Shown in pieces: positions 18,719-28,397 of a stretch of DNA of 64,000 bases (positions within the stretch are counted from its first letter, which is position 1; each line of letters starts with the position of its first letter). Position numbers and translations under genes: made by a program. The notes under the pieces are model-generated. The model did not search any database. It had not been told where the DNA came from and was given only the letters and a program-made list of their open reading frames with translations. The DNA is taken from positions 3,516,501-3,580,500 of the forward strand of contig NZ_AP023272.1 in NCBI RefSeq assembly GCF_013426735.1, written 5' to 3'. The stretch is from Agrobacterium vitis. Its GTDB lineage: Bacteria; Pseudomonadota; Alphaproteobacteria; Rhizobiales; Rhizobiaceae.

Positions 18719-20173
18719 TTATGCGATCTCCAAGAGGGATTTCAGCATCTCATCGACAGCGTTCATCAGCTTGGTCGAAGCCTTATAGGATTGCTCGATA
18801 TCGAGCATCTTCGACAATTCTTCATCGAGATTGACGCCGGTCTTGTTCTGATAGGCTTCCGTGGCCCGCTGCGACAAAGCGGATTTGGTTTCATTGGCTG
18901 AATCCGCCGTCGAACGATAGCTTTCGAGCCAGCCGACGGAGTTCGAGGCATAGTCAAGGACATTGGAGGTGTCACCGAGGCCTGCCGATGAATCGAAGTC
19001 CATGTCATCTTCGAAACCTGTGACAAAGTCGTCGAGCAATTCCGAATAGCTGACACCTTCCGTCGTATTCCAGGTATAATTGGAGCCATTGGCGCCACCA
19101 TCGCGCAAAAGGGTCGGATCGCCATCATCCGCGGTCACGTAAGCACTGTTGACCTTGAATGATTCCGAAATACCGGAAACAAGCGTTCCATCTTCCGGCG
19201 TCGTTCCTTCTTCCCATGTGAAGAGGCCCGGTATGTCATTGTCTTTAGTTGATGGCTCCGTTTCCGAAAATAACTTGATCAGCGAGCGCGAGGTCTCATC
19301 CAACTGCTGCTGCATCTGCGGCGCAATCGAATCGCGGATCTGCAGATTGGCGGCGATCGATCCTTCCGCCGTGGTGTTCCCCCCCGTACCAGCCTTGACG
19401 GGAACGCCGTCGATATAAACCGAGTTGCCCTCGGTTGAAGCGCCGTAAGCGCCGGTCGAGTCGAATGTCACCGTCCTCGGCTGCTTGTCGAACAGCACGG
19501 TGCCATCATTGGTGTAGAGCGCCATGTCGTTGTTATCGCGCTTGACCGACGAAACACTGACAATCTTCGAAATATCCGAGACGAGTTTGTCGCGCTGGTC
19601 GAGGGCGTCGTTTGGATCGTTCCCTGTTGCCGTCGCTTTGACGACGGACTGATTGACGGTCTCAAACTGCGACAGAAGATCGTTGAGCTTGCTAACATCG
19701 TCCTTGATGGCGTCGTCGGCCTGAGCCCGGACGTTACTGATACCCTCGGCAGTACTGTTAATCGAGGTGGCGACATCCTGGGCTGCGCTGACCGCCGTTT
19801 CCGCCAGGGACAATTCGCTGGGCTGCGCCGCATAGGATTGCATCGCATCCCGAAGCTTGTTGATATAGGTCGAGGGTGACGACTCGTAGTCGTTGCCGCC
19901 GAGAAGTGCCTTCAACTGGTCCAGACCGGTATTGAGCGTATCCTGCCCTTCCGCCTGGGACTGGCCTGAAAGCATCTGCTTTTGCAAGACAGCATCTTCG
20001 GAGCGGGTCGTAACGACCTGCGCTCCTCCGGTGCTGGTCGAAATAGTGGCAGCGTCACGCTTGACGTAACCTTCCGTCTGGGAGTTGGCAATATTCTTCG
20101 ACAGAACCTGCGACTGGGTGCTGGAATTGCCGAGAGAAGTTGTTGCCGTATTCATCGTTGACGAAAGAGACAT
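18719..20173 (-). CDS. flgK: Hook-filament junction protein FlgK
   Basis: This is the first hook-associated protein (484 aa), exported and placed on the hook tip. The N-terminal rod/hook motif NTATTSLGNSSTQSQVLSKNIANSQTEGYVKRD and the C-terminal helical segment LDEELSKMLDIEQSYKASTKLMNAVDEML are the family hallmarks. There are no cysteines, as is usual for axial flagellar proteins. It lies 24 bp after flgE. Confidence 0.93.
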   Translation of the reverse strand: MSLSSTMNTATTSLGNSSTQSQVLSKNIANSQTEGYVKRDAATISTSTGGAQVVTTRSEDAVLQKQMLSGQSQAEGQDTLNTGLDQLKALLGGNDYESSPSTYINKLRDAMQSYAAQPSELSLAETAVSAAQDVATSINSTAEGISNVRAQADDAIKDDVSKLNDLLSQFETVNQSVVKATATGNDPNDALDQRDKLVSDISKIVSVSSVKRDNNDMALYTNDGTVLFDKQPRTVTFDSTGAYGASTEGNSVYIDGVPVKAGTGGNTTAEGSIAANLQIRDSIAPQMQQQLDETSRSLIKLFSETEPSTKDNDIPGLFTWEEGTTPEDGTLVSGISESFKVNSAYVTADDGDPTLLRDGGANGSNYTWNTTEGVSYSELLDDFVTGFEDDMDFDSSAGLGDTSNVLDYASNSVGWLESYRSTADSANETKSALSQRATEAYQNKTGVNLDEELSKMLDIEQSYKASTKLMNAVDEMLKSLLEIA

Positions 20174-20197
20174 GACACTGCCTTTAAAAGAATAGGA

Positions 20198-21454
20198 TTA
20201 CCGCTTCAGACTGATCAGCGTATCCAGCATATCCGCCGCCGTCTGGAACACCTTCGAATTGGCGCTATAACTGCGTTGGGACTGGATCATGTTGGTCAGT
20301 TCAGTCGCGAGATCGACATTGGAACTTTCAAGCGTCTTGGAATTGATGCTGCCGAAGCTGCCAGTATTGGCAAAACCAACCACGACCGTGCCTGCATCCG
20401 CCGTGACCTGATAGGCCGTGCCGTTGACCGATTTCATATTGTCGGGGCTGGCAACCGTTGCCAGTGCCACCTTGTAAAGATTGGCGGTCGATCCATCCTG
20501 ATAGGTCGCAACAATATTACCGTTGCTGTTGACCGTGACGGAGGATGCCGCGCTGGCTCCGTTGCCATCGACGTCGCCAGTCGAAGAATTGGCGCTATTC
20601 AACTGGGTCATGTCCGACATATCCACCTCGATCGTCTGAGGCGAACTGGTCGTGCTATCGGTGAAGGTAAACGTTCCGCCGCTGGAGACCGCGCCATCGG
20701 AATCGAAGGTCAGTGTCGTGCTGCCGAGAACACCATTGGTATAGGGAAAATTGGTCTCGTCGGTTGCCTCGCTAGTGCGGAAAATATCCGCCTGCCATTC
20801 GTTGTCGGCGGTCTTGGTATAGTAGATGTCATACTGGTTGGCATTACCAAGACTGTCATAGGCAACCATGGAACTCTTGAAGGTCCATGTCGCGCTAGCG
20901 CTATTGCTGGAGGGCAGATCGCTGGTCACGATATCAGAACCCGACTTCAGGTTACCGTCGATCACTGCATTGGTCGTGGCATTGGCCGAGATGCTGCTGT
21001 CCTGGATCTTAACGGGTTCGAGACCTTCGAAACCATTGATAACAGAGGCCGGTTCGCCATTTTCGTAGGAATAGCCCAGCAGGGTATAGCCGGCCGAATT
21101 GACCATATACCCACTGTCATCGGCCTGAAAATCACCTGCCCGTGTCAGGAAGACGCTGCCCGCTGCATCCTGAACCACGAAATAACCATCGCCCTTGATC
21201 GCCAGATCTGTTTCCGATGTGGTTGACTGATAGGAGCCTTCCTCGGAAATGCTGTTGACCGTGGTTGTCTGTACACCACCGGAATTGTAGGTGCCGCTGC
21301 CGGAAGATCCGACCACGAGGCTGGAAAATGCGGTTGATACCCGCTTGTAGCCTGTCGTATCCGAGTTTGCGACGTTGTCGCCGACCGTGCTCAGCTTGCT
21401 GGCCTGGGCCTGCAAACCGGATACGGCTGTATTCATGCTGCCTGAAAGGCTCAT
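20198..21454 (-). CDS. flgE: Flagellar hook protein FlgE
   Basis: This is the hook subunit (418 aa). The N-terminal MNTAVSGLQAQASKLSTVGDNVANSDTTGYKR and C-terminal LATELTNMIQSQRSYSANSKVFQTAADML are the conserved axial-protein ends. The middle is Ser/Thr/Gly rich and without Cys. It is the first gene of flgE-flgK-flgL-flaF-flbT-flgD, with its own 130-bp upstream region. In S. meliloti this type of promoter depends on Rem, whose gene lies directly upstream. Confidence 0.94.
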   Translation of the reverse strand: MSLSGSMNTAVSGLQAQASKLSTVGDNVANSDTTGYKRVSTAFSSLVVGSSGSGTYNSGGVQTTTVNSISEEGSYQSTTSETDLAIKGDGYFVVQDAAGSVFLTRAGDFQADDSGYMVNSAGYTLLGYSYENGEPASVINGFEGLEPVKIQDSSISANATTNAVIDGNLKSGSDIVTSDLPSSNSASATWTFKSSMVAYDSLGNANQYDIYYTKTADNEWQADIFRTSEATDETNFPYTNGVLGSTTLTFDSDGAVSSGGTFTFTDSTTSSPQTIEVDMSDMTQLNSANSSTGDVDGNGASAASSVTVNSNGNIVATYQDGSTANLYKVALATVASPDNMKSVNGTAYQVTADAGTVVVGFANTGSFGSINSKTLESSNVDLATELTNMIQSQRSYSANSKVFQTAADMLDTLISLKR

Positions 21455-21558
21455 ACCACGTCCCCATTCGATCGTCGTGTGAGAAGATTATGAAGTGGGC
21501 CTTGCGTGAAGCTGTTTGAAAAAACGCTTAAGAGCACATTTGGCTGCAAGGCCCTGAG

Positions 21559-21583
21559 AATCTGGCGGCATGGCCGCCAGATT
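21559..21583 (-). terminator. Hairpin directly after rem
   Basis: An 11-bp perfect stem (AATCTGGCGGC/GCCGCCAGATT) with a 3-nt loop begins 1 nt after the rem stop codon on the minus strand. No U-tract follows, so it may be a stability element rather than a full terminator. Confidence 0.5.
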
Positions 21584-21584
21584 G

Positions 21585-22256
21585 TTATTTCCAATCAATA
21601 CAATATCCAAGGAACCGCTTGGAATCGACCGGGTCGACACCAAGCTTCTTGCGCAGTTTCTTGCGCAGCTTGCTGATATGGCTTTCGACCACGTTCTCTT
21701 CGACTTCCTCGTCGAAAATGCCGTAGATCGCATTGAAGATTTGAGACTTGGACACTCGCCGGCCGCGATTGGCGACTAGATATTCCAGAATGCGGCGCTC
21801 GCGGCGCGGCAAGGGGAAAATCTCTCCACCGATCTCGGGATCGCGGCCATCCGAATAAACGCGGATCGCGCCGATTTCCGTATAGTTGGCCACAGCCTTC
21901 AGGCGCCGCCGAATGGCCGCAGCTCTCGCCAGGATTTCCCGAGGGTGGACCGGCTTACGCACCACGTCATCCACGCCACTGTCAAACAGGGCAAGTGTTG
22001 CTTCCAACGATGGCTGGTCACTGACCGCAATCACCGGAGCCGTCGTACGATCCCTGATGGCCCGAGGCAGATCGCCTGTGCGATCTCCCTGACCAAGCAG
22101 AAACGCTTCCACGGCTGCAACATCGCTATCGGCTGCCGAGGCAACCCATTCACCAAATTCGATCGGGTCAAACCCGGTCGAAGGTATTCCTTCACGTCCA
22201 AATAAAGACGTGTATCCATTCTTAACGAGCTCGCGCTCATCAACCACTACGATCAT
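21585..22256 (-). CDS. rem: OmpR-type motility regulator Rem (FtcR)
   Basis: This 223-residue DNA-binding response regulator activates flagellar operons in rhizobia during exponential growth; the Brucella ortholog is FtcR. The N-terminal receiver domain (1-115) is followed by a winged helix ([52 protein letters not shown]). In the receiver the usual phosphoacceptor Asp appears to be Glu50 ([12 protein letters not shown] aligned to the beta-3 strand), while the conserved Lys (RKPVHP) is kept. No kinase gene is nearby. It has its own upstream region of 336 bp with a TTAA-N7-TTAA site, and a hairpin follows it. Confidence 0.92.
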   Translation of the reverse strand: MIVVVDERELVKNGYTSLFGREGIPSTGFDPIEFGEWVASAADSDVAAVEAFLLGQGDRTGDLPRAIRDRTTAPVIAVSDQPSLEATLALFDSGVDDVVRKPVHPREILARAAAIRRRLKAVANYTEIGAIRVYSDGRDPEIGGEIFPLPRRERRILEYLVANRGRRVSKSQIFNAIYGIFDEEVEENVVESHISKLRKKLRKKLGVDPVDSKRFLGYCIDWK

Positions 22257-22592
22257 TCGTCCGCCTCCGAATCAGTGTGGTGTTTCAACACAACAATGGG
22301 TACGAATCGGGGGCTAAAACGACAACTGTAGAAAGTTAATGATAGTTATTAATAGTTGATTAAGATTTTAGAGGTGATTTGACCTACATCTTGTGTCACT
22401 GCCGCTAACCACATACTATTTTTCTGTGAAAAAGGTTAACAAAACGCTTGCAAAGCCGCGAGCACATGAAAAAATTATTCGATACTAATGTGGGCAAGAT
22501 CGGGGCAGGCAATCAACCAAAGATTGTTTTTGCTGACAGAACGGCATTGTGATCTCTGACAGAGAAGCCATCATTTCCGGCGTGCCAGGTTG
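22257..22592 (-). promoter_or_regulatory. rem upstream region
   Basis: This 336-bp gap is AT-rich and holds the rem promoter. Features seen: three tandem imperfect 10-bp repeats (AGTTAATGAT, AGTTATTAAT, AGTTGATTAA) at 22334-22363, a TTAA-N7-TTAA site at 22349-22363, and a small inverted repeat GTGTT-tc-AACAC at 22280-22291 close to the start codon. No gene is seen. Confidence 0.6.
22349..22363. promoter_or_regulatory. Candidate CtrA-binding site upstream of rem
   Basis: TTAA-TAGTTGA-TTAA fits the CtrA full-site consensus TTAA-N7-TTAA. It lies about 93 bp upstream of the rem start and overlaps the last two of three phased 10-bp repeats. Confidence 0.5.
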
Positions 22593-23180
22593 TTATTGCT
22601 GACAAAATTGCCGCGCATTCGCGGTCCAGTTGCCGTATCCGGTTGCAACGAGATTGGCGATGACCCTGCAAACATAGCGTTTTTGCGCTGGATCGTTGTT
22701 GGGACCTGCATGATAGCGCGCCACTGCCATTGTCCAGGTTTCGTGTCTTCCATGCAACGCGACCAGGAATTTTGCGGCGTATTCGACGTTCCGTTTCGGG
22801 TCGAACATCTCTTCGAGCGAGTGGAAATTCTCGTGATGGAAATAGTGGTTGATCTGCATGCAACCAATATCGATCAATTTCGCGCCCTGTTGCTTGGCGA
22901 GCGCGAAGGTTTGCATGGCATCTGTCATGGAATCGGGGAACAGCGCCTTGCCCTCGACATTGAGAGCGTAAGGCTGAAGTGACCCTTTGCGTCCGGTTTC
23001 CGTAAGGCCGACCGAATAGAGGATCCCTTCAGGGATCCCGTATTTGGCCGCAGCGTTGCTAATTTCGCGCTCGCATAATCCCGCTGAAGCCGAAGCGTAG
23101 CTCTCGTTACAGGTAAAGCTGACCGCTACCGCCAGAAGCATTGCCGCCGGTGCCCACCGTCGCAGAACGTGCCGCATCAT
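22593..23180 (-). CDS. Lytic transglycosylase-like protein of the flagellar locus
   Basis: This 195-residue exported protein has an N-terminal signal (RRWAPAAMLLAVAVSFTCNESYASA) followed by an SLT-type lysozyme fold: GLCEREISNAAAKYGIPEGILYSVGLTETG carries the candidate catalytic Glu in TETG. The family motif IGCMQINHYFH and AARYHAGPNN-like AVARYHAGPNNDP follow. It probably opens peptidoglycan for rod passage, since the locus FlgJ lacks a muramidase half. The ATG at 23180 has GGAGG at 8-nt spacing and sits inside the 3' end of fliK, in another frame, giving a 74-bp overlap. S. meliloti has a gene of this type in the same place. Confidence 0.82.
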   Translation of the reverse strand: MMRHVLRRWAPAAMLLAVAVSFTCNESYASASAGLCEREISNAAAKYGIPEGILYSVGLTETGRKGSLQPYALNVEGKALFPDSMTDAMQTFALAKQQGAKLIDIGCMQINHYFHHENFHSLEEMFDPKRNVEYAAKFLVALHGRHETWTMAVARYHAGPNNDPAQKRYVCRVIANLVATGYGNWTANARQFCQQ

Positions 23181-24963
23181 CGACTGGACCTCCGGATGTC
23201 TGTCCATAGACATCAAAAATCGGCTGCGCTTGTGAGCGGTTGCCGCCCTGGCTGGAACTGCCACCGCCCTGCTGCATGCTCTGCTGATTGCTGCTCTGGC
23301 TCTGGGAATTGGTCTGGTTGGCGTCATTACTGGGCTTTTCAGTGCTGGCTATGCTGATCTGGACGTTGTCCACGGAGAAGCCGTGGCTTTTCAGCGCCGT
23401 TACAAGACCGTTCTGGTCTTCGTTCAGCTTTCGATAAGCCGCGCTGTTTTCAACAACCAGGCTGACCGTCAATTCGCCATTCGTCAGCTTCAATGTCGCC
23501 GTGACACTCCCAAGATTTTCCGGCGTCATCTTCAGTTTGAGCGTGTTCATCGTTCGATCGGTGCTGATCTGTTCGCTGGCGCTGAGCTTATCGGAAGCAT
23601 GACTGTGCATCGCCTGCGCCCAGGAACTGTCACCGGCCATGGATGCGGCAATATTGGCGCCATTGCTGGTGTTGACCGGGGCAATAATGCGTCGGCTGTC
23701 AAGCACGCTGACATTCTGCAACGGATCGATACCTGTCGTTGCTGGCTGGCTTGCGGTATCATCGGCAGGCGACGCCGCCGAGGCATCGCTGCTGGTGACC
23801 ATATGCAGGGCATCCGCAACACTGCTATCCTTGACCGTCTCCTTGCTCGCCGGTGAAACGGCATCCTGCTGCCCCGACTGGACGGACTTGGCCTGCTTGG
23901 CAAAATCAACCGCTGCGGTACCCTGGCCGATCTTACCCGTCTTGTCATCCTGCGACGCAACCTGGCCGGCGACGGCGGTCAATGCCGTATCGCCGTTACT
24001 GGTGGCCGACCCGGCGGCTGTCTGGCTGCCTGCTTGACGGGCAGCGTGCTGCAATTGTCCGGCGCTCAAATCGCCCAATAATGTCAAGGCATCCTGGGCA
24101 CCTGTCGCTGCCTTTGGCTCTGCAGCAGTGTCTTTTGTATCCTCTGCGGCAGGCTTTGCCGTCTTGGAACTGTCCTTGGTCTGGCTTTTGGTAACCCCCG
24201 GCATGTCTGACTGAGCCGCCGCCGTAGCGGCTTCCTCATCGGTCGCTGTCGACTTGAGGGCTGCCAGGGCCGCGAGCAAAGGCGCACTGTTTTCCTGCCG
24301 GCCCTTGATGGCGATCTTGCCGGTATCATCTCCAGCGCTGTCAGTTTCGGCAGCGAGCGCTTCCTCCGCATTTGCGCCAGCAGTAGCAGCCTCAGTCGTG
24401 GCATCATCCTGCTGGGTCAGGGCCGCAACAAGCTTTGCGAGCATCCGGCTCTCATCCGTCTTCTCCCCGGAGGAAGATGCGGTCTCTGTTTGCCCTTCCG
24501 TCTGGCCCTCAGCTTGGGTTTGGGTTTGGGCTTGTGTCTTGGTCTGGCTCGCCAAAGCCTTGGCAATCAGCGCAGCCGCCCTGGAATCACCAGCAGCTAT
24601 CGGCGCATTGCCGACGGTTTGCGACGGTGCCTTGCCGTCATCGCTGGCGACAGTGGCTTCATCATCAGCCACATTCCCCTGCTCCACCTCAGCCGAACGC
24701 TCCTGATATGCTGTAGCAGATGTCGCTGTGGATGTGGTTGATTTGGCCGATGACGAGGAACCCGCAGTCGAACGGGTGTTTGTCTGGTCCTGATCCACAG
24801 GAGCATCGTCATCGTCTGCCTTTTGCTCCTGCGCTTGGCTACGGTCAGCCGTATCGGCCAGAGCGTCCAGAAAACCCTTGCCCGCGCCCTTGCTTTGATC
24901 GGAACGGCTGCTGCTATAGGCTGGCGAAGCGGCAGAACCTGCTGTGATAGTGGCATCGATCAT
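23107..24963 (-). CDS. fliK: Hook-length control protein FliK (MotD)
   Basis: This 618-residue exported ruler protein controls hook length; it was first named MotD in S. meliloti. Most of it is low-complexity (Ala/Ser/Thr/Asp/Gln, with repeated TQTQAQ-like runs near residue 145). The conserved Flg_hook domain is near the C-terminus (TLKLKMTPENLGSVTATLKLTNGELTVSLVVEN, then LKSHGFSVDNVQIS). The last ~65 residues are Gln/Ser rich. It overlaps motC by 4 bp and the transglycosylase gene by 74 bp. Confidence 0.88.
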   Translation of the reverse strand: MIDATITAGSAASPAYSSSRSDQSKGAGKGFLDALADTADRSQAQEQKADDDDAPVDQDQTNTRSTAGSSSSAKSTTSTATSATAYQERSAEVEQGNVADDEATVASDDGKAPSQTVGNAPIAAGDSRAAALIAKALASQTKTQAQTQTQAEGQTEGQTETASSSGEKTDESRMLAKLVAALTQQDDATTEAATAGANAEEALAAETDSAGDDTGKIAIKGRQENSAPLLAALAALKSTATDEEAATAAAQSDMPGVTKSQTKDSSKTAKPAAEDTKDTAAEPKAATGAQDALTLLGDLSAGQLQHAARQAGSQTAAGSATSNGDTALTAVAGQVASQDDKTGKIGQGTAAVDFAKQAKSVQSGQQDAVSPASKETVKDSSVADALHMVTSSDASAASPADDTASQPATTGIDPLQNVSVLDSRRIIAPVNTSNGANIAASMAGDSSWAQAMHSHASDKLSASEQISTDRTMNTLKLKMTPENLGSVTATLKLTNGELTVSLVVENSAAYRKLNEDQNGLVTALKSHGFSVDNVQISIASTEKPSNDANQTNSQSQSSNQQSMQQGGGSSSQGGNRSQAQPIFDVYGQTSGGPVDDAARSATVGTGGNASGGSGQLYL

Positions 24964-26411
24964 TTCGTTACGCCCTCCCCCTTCAACATTTTATCTATTT
25001 CTTCAAGTTTAGATCGGCCACCGCTCATGAATGTCTGGAATTCCGGATCAGGCTTCTGCTTTGCATCTGCCGCGGCCGGAGTAACCGGCGCCGTGCCAAT
25101 GCCAGCATCGGGCATTGCATTCGCCTTGTCTGGAACGCCGGGGTCCTGCTGATCGGACACATTGGCCACACTCTCTGGGGCAGTATTGTCTCCAGACGGC
25201 GGTGGTGTGCTTGGCGAAGCCGATGGGCTTTGCGGCGCGGTAGGCAAGGTAATAACCTCCTGCGCGACGGCCCGGGCCGCTTCCAGCAAGGCGTTGTCGG
25301 AAGCCGACAGTTGATCTTTTGGCAATTGCGAGATCGTGTTGAGCGCGTTTTTGACGTCGGTGGTCGAAATCAACGCCGCGCCGCCATAAAGCAGCGCCTG
25401 AGGGTCGTTTTTATCTGGCAGACCCGCCAGGCTTTGCGCCTGGCTGGAGGCAAGACTGGCCAAAGCCTGATTGCCGTTGATCGTCGCGCGACGCGCAATG
25501 CGCAGATAGACTTCGCGCTGACGATCCGGATCCATGGTCGCCAATGTCGCCAGAATATCGTTCTTATCCAGCTCCGAGAAATGATCGACAACCAATTGCA
25601 CCAGCAGATCGGCAAATTGGCTGGCATAGGGCGAATAGAGAAAGCGGCGGACATAGCGATTGGCATAGGCCATGGCGCGACCATTCTGGCCGGTATCCAT
25701 GGCGATCTGGAAGGACCGCCGCAGCGCCGCTTCCTCGACGATGGTGCCGGGCGCAACAAGGCGGGCGATATCGAAGAATTTAAGGGCCGCAGCCGGATCT
25801 TTCACCAGGGTGACATTCCCAGCCACCAACGCGATATAAGGCCCGACCCGACCGTTCTGATAGAGCGGTACCATCTCGCCAAGCGAGCTTGCCACCAGCA
25901 CACCTTTACCACTCAAGTATTTTCTCAACATATCGCTGACGCGGTTGTCGAAATGACCATCAACGTCGCGGGCAACGAGATAGTCCAGCGTCGCCGGATT
26001 ACCCCCGCTCATCGTGTAGATCAGCGCCGCATCGACATTGCGGGGGTCTTCGAAATCCGAAGGCGCAGCCGTCCGCAGCCGCTTGTCGATCCGGGTCAGA
26101 AGAAAACGCTGCATATCCGCAGCTGAATGGTCGCCGCGAACGACCGAGTCCTGCACAAATTGCAGAGAGCGCAACATCAGATAAGGTGGTAGGTTATCAC
26201 TGTCGCCGCCTGCGGCAGCGCTGCCAACAGGCCCCGTTGCGCCAGCAGCAGGAGCCGGAGCCAACCCGTTGCTTGCAGGGGGAGTTTGTCCTGCCGCATA
26301 TGCCTGACCCGCACAGGCAACAGGACTGCCGACAGCCAGAGTCAGCAGCACGCCATAGAAGGCGAAACTGGAAAATCCAGATCTGGCACCCAGGGATCTG
26401 CGCGCGGTCAT
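24960..26411 (-). CDS. motC: Periplasmic motility protein MotC
   Basis: This rhizobial periplasmic motor protein (483 aa) binds MotB and is needed for motor rotation. The signal peptide is SSFAFYGVLLTLAVGSPVACAGQAYA. The body is helical (SSLGEMVPLYQNGRVGPYIALVAGNV; AAALKFFDIARLVAPGTIVEEAALRRSFQIAM), followed by a Pro/Ser-rich C-terminal part. ATG at 26411 is chosen; the longer frame begins with a TTG inside motB. It lies 4 bp after motB and overlaps fliK. Its chaperone MotE is encoded at 37562. Confidence 0.9.
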   Translation of the reverse strand: MTARRSLGARSGFSSFAFYGVLLTLAVGSPVACAGQAYAAGQTPPASNGLAPAPAAGATGPVGSAAAGGDSDNLPPYLMLRSLQFVQDSVVRGDHSAADMQRFLLTRIDKRLRTAAPSDFEDPRNVDAALIYTMSGGNPATLDYLVARDVDGHFDNRVSDMLRKYLSGKGVLVASSLGEMVPLYQNGRVGPYIALVAGNVTLVKDPAAALKFFDIARLVAPGTIVEEAALRRSFQIAMDTGQNGRAMAYANRYVRRFLYSPYASQFADLLVQLVVDHFSELDKNDILATLATMDPDRQREVYLRIARRATINGNQALASLASSQAQSLAGLPDKNDPQALLYGGAALISTTDVKNALNTISQLPKDQLSASDNALLEAARAVAQEVITLPTAPQSPSASPSTPPPSGDNTAPESVANVSDQQDPGVPDKANAMPDAGIGTAPVTPAAADAKQKPDPEFQTFMSGGRSKLEEIDKMLKGEGVTK

Positions 26412-26415
26412 CACC

Positions 26416-27750
26416 TTACTTCTGGTCTCCCTGAACAAGGATCTCGATCCGTCGGTTTGCAGCGGCCAGCGGGTCTTCCGGCTTCAAAAGCCGGCGATCG
26501 GCAAAGCCGGACACCTGGGTAATACGGTTTTGTGCGAGCCCGCCGCGCACCAGCATGTAATAGGCCGAATGGGCGCGTGACATCGAGAGGCCCCAGTTGT
26601 CGTTATCAGGGCCTTTATATTGGCGTGCGTCGGTGTGGCCCCTGATAACCACGGCACCCTGGCGCTCCGCCAGCAACTTGCCGATCTTTTCCATCGCCAA
26701 CACCATTTCCTTGCGAGGCACGGCGGAGCCAACATCGAACATCGGAGCCTGGGACTGGTCGGTCAGTGTTATCAGCAATCCACCTTCAGCCGGCTGCACA
26801 ATCAACCCCTCGGCCAATTTACCCGCGACACCGCCAATTTCGGAGGCGATCTGCTGCTTAAGCTGGTCCGCCTGCTGTGTCTGATCGCTATCAGCCGATG
26901 CATTCTGCTCTTCACGGGCAACCTGCTTGGGATCAGGTCGCGCCTTGGGAACAGCAATTGCCACCTGCTGACCGTCAATTTCGACCTGTGGCTTTGCCGC
27001 TGGCTGAGACATCGACGGGGGATTGCCCTGCGCTCCATCCGGTGCGGCTGCGGCCGCCGCCGCAGAAGCCTGCTGATCGACCGGTTTTTGCGCGAATGGA
27101 TCGGGCTTTGCCGCCGCCTCGGCCACGGTTTGCTGCTCGTCAGGCTTTGCTTTGCCGGGCTTGCCCTGCGCCGTCTGCATCTGCTGGCTCCAGAAATCCG
27201 GATCGAACGGGTCGCGGTAAGCCTCGCCACCCGACGCGCCGGTGGATGGGCCGGATTCGCTGGCTCCGCCTTCACCCTTGGCGCTGACATTGGCCTGTTG
27301 GCCAACTTCCTGGGCAATTTCGGCCAGGACGGAATAGGGATTTTCGAACAGGTCCGCTTCCGAATAGACAGGCTTATCACCCGAGGTCGAGGTCATGTCC
27401 TCGCCGGTTGCCGCCGCCTTGCCGAGCGTTTCCTCTTCGGCTTTGATTTTCGAGCGTTCCTTGCTTTCCTCGCCCTCAGCCTGATCGACCGGCTTTTTGA
27501 CGCCCTTCTCGGTCGGCTTTTCATCGGCCAGCTTGATCGGATTGAAATAGCTCGCAACTGAAGCAGTCGTCTTCTCATTGGCGGCGTTGACCAGCCACAT
27601 GACCAGGAAGAAGGCCATCATCGCGGTCATGAAGTCGGCATAGGCAATCTTCCAGGCGCCGCCATGGGCGCCGTCGTGATCGCCGCCGCCATGCCGCTTG
27701 ATAACGATGATCTCGTTCTTGCCGTGGTGGTGATTTTCAGCGTCGCTCAT
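26416..27750 (-). CDS. motB: Flagellar motor stator protein MotB
   Basis: This 444-residue stator subunit has one membrane segment ([19 protein letters not shown], residues 38-56) containing the proton-carrying Asp39. An OmpA-like peptidoglycan-binding domain lies in the last 150 residues ([37 protein letters not shown]). Between them lies a long Pro/Ala/Gln-rich linker of about 200 residues. This is longer than in E. coli MotB (308 aa) and typical of rhizobia, where MotC binds it. It overlaps the FliH-like gene by 4 bp (ATGA). MotA is encoded 17 kb away. Confidence 0.95.
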   Translation of the reverse strand: MSDAENHHHGKNEIIVIKRHGGGDHDGAHGGAWKIAYADFMTAMMAFFLVMWLVNAANEKTTASVASYFNPIKLADEKPTEKGVKKPVDQAEGEESKERSKIKAEEETLGKAAATGEDMTSTSGDKPVYSEADLFENPYSVLAEIAQEVGQQANVSAKGEGGASESGPSTGASGGEAYRDPFDPDFWSQQMQTAQGKPGKAKPDEQQTVAEAAAKPDPFAQKPVDQQASAAAAAAAPDGAQGNPPSMSQPAAKPQVEIDGQQVAIAVPKARPDPKQVAREEQNASADSDQTQQADQLKQQIASEIGGVAGKLAEGLIVQPAEGGLLITLTDQSQAPMFDVGSAVPRKEMVLAMEKIGKLLAERQGAVVIRGHTDARQYKGPDNDNWGLSMSRAHSAYYMLVRGGLAQNRITQVSGFADRRLLKPEDPLAAANRRIEILVQGDQK

Positions 27751-28397
27751 GCCAGAACTTTCTTCAGACTGGCCGTCCAGGCGGAAATCCGGGTGACCAA
27801 TGCCGCGCCACCGACATCGACCGTCAGATCGAGATCATCGGCCTCGACGTGTTTCAGCAACAGGTCTTGTCCTTCCATCAGGTTGGCAAGCTGCTTGAAC
27901 AGCGCGGCAGGCCCGGTCACGGTGATCTGACCTGCGGCTCCCTCCAGGACGGCAGCCTTCAACAGGCTAGAAATATCCTCCAGGGCCTTGTCTACGAGCA
28001 TATCCGATAGCAAAGGCGCCAATGTCTCGACTGTTTGGCTGCCGACAATGCGCGACAGGTCCGAGGCGATCTGCTGAAGCCCTTCGGCAATCACACGTGC
28101 CAGTTCCGCGTGATGCTTGTCCGTCAGTTCCTGAAGCGCTTCGGCATGAGCCTTTTCGAGGATGCTGAGCGCTTCGGCGTGACGTTCATCCGCCGCTTTA
28201 ACCGCTGCGTCGTGGCCATCCGCATAGGCATCCTGTCGCTCTTTTTCCACATCGACCGGATCTGGCTGAGGAAGCTCAAGCATTGGCATATCCGGAAACA
28301 TCAACGCGTCATCGTTGAAACTCACAGGCTCCGCCGCCATCGGCGCTGGCCGCGGTGCAGAAAAATCCTTCAGATAATGAGCGAGCGGCATCGTCAT
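27747..28397 (-). CDS. FliH-like protein upstream of motB
   Basis: This 216-residue soluble protein has an acidic N-terminus, a central charged helix ([57 protein letters not shown]) and a small globular C-terminal domain. It has the architecture of FliH, the regulator that ties the FliI ATPase to the export gate. No other FliH candidate is seen beside fliI. The name rests on architecture and position. It is the first gene of a coupled unit with motB, motC and fliK. Confidence 0.6.
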   Translation of the reverse strand: MTMPLAHYLKDFSAPRPAPMAAEPVSFNDDALMFPDMPMLELPQPDPVDVEKERQDAYADGHDAAVKAADERHAEALSILEKAHAEALQELTDKHHAELARVIAEGLQQIASDLSRIVGSQTVETLAPLLSDMLVDKALEDISSLLKAAVLEGAAGQITVTGPAALFKQLANLMEGQDLLLKHVEADDLDLTVDVGGAALVTRISAWTASLKKVLA

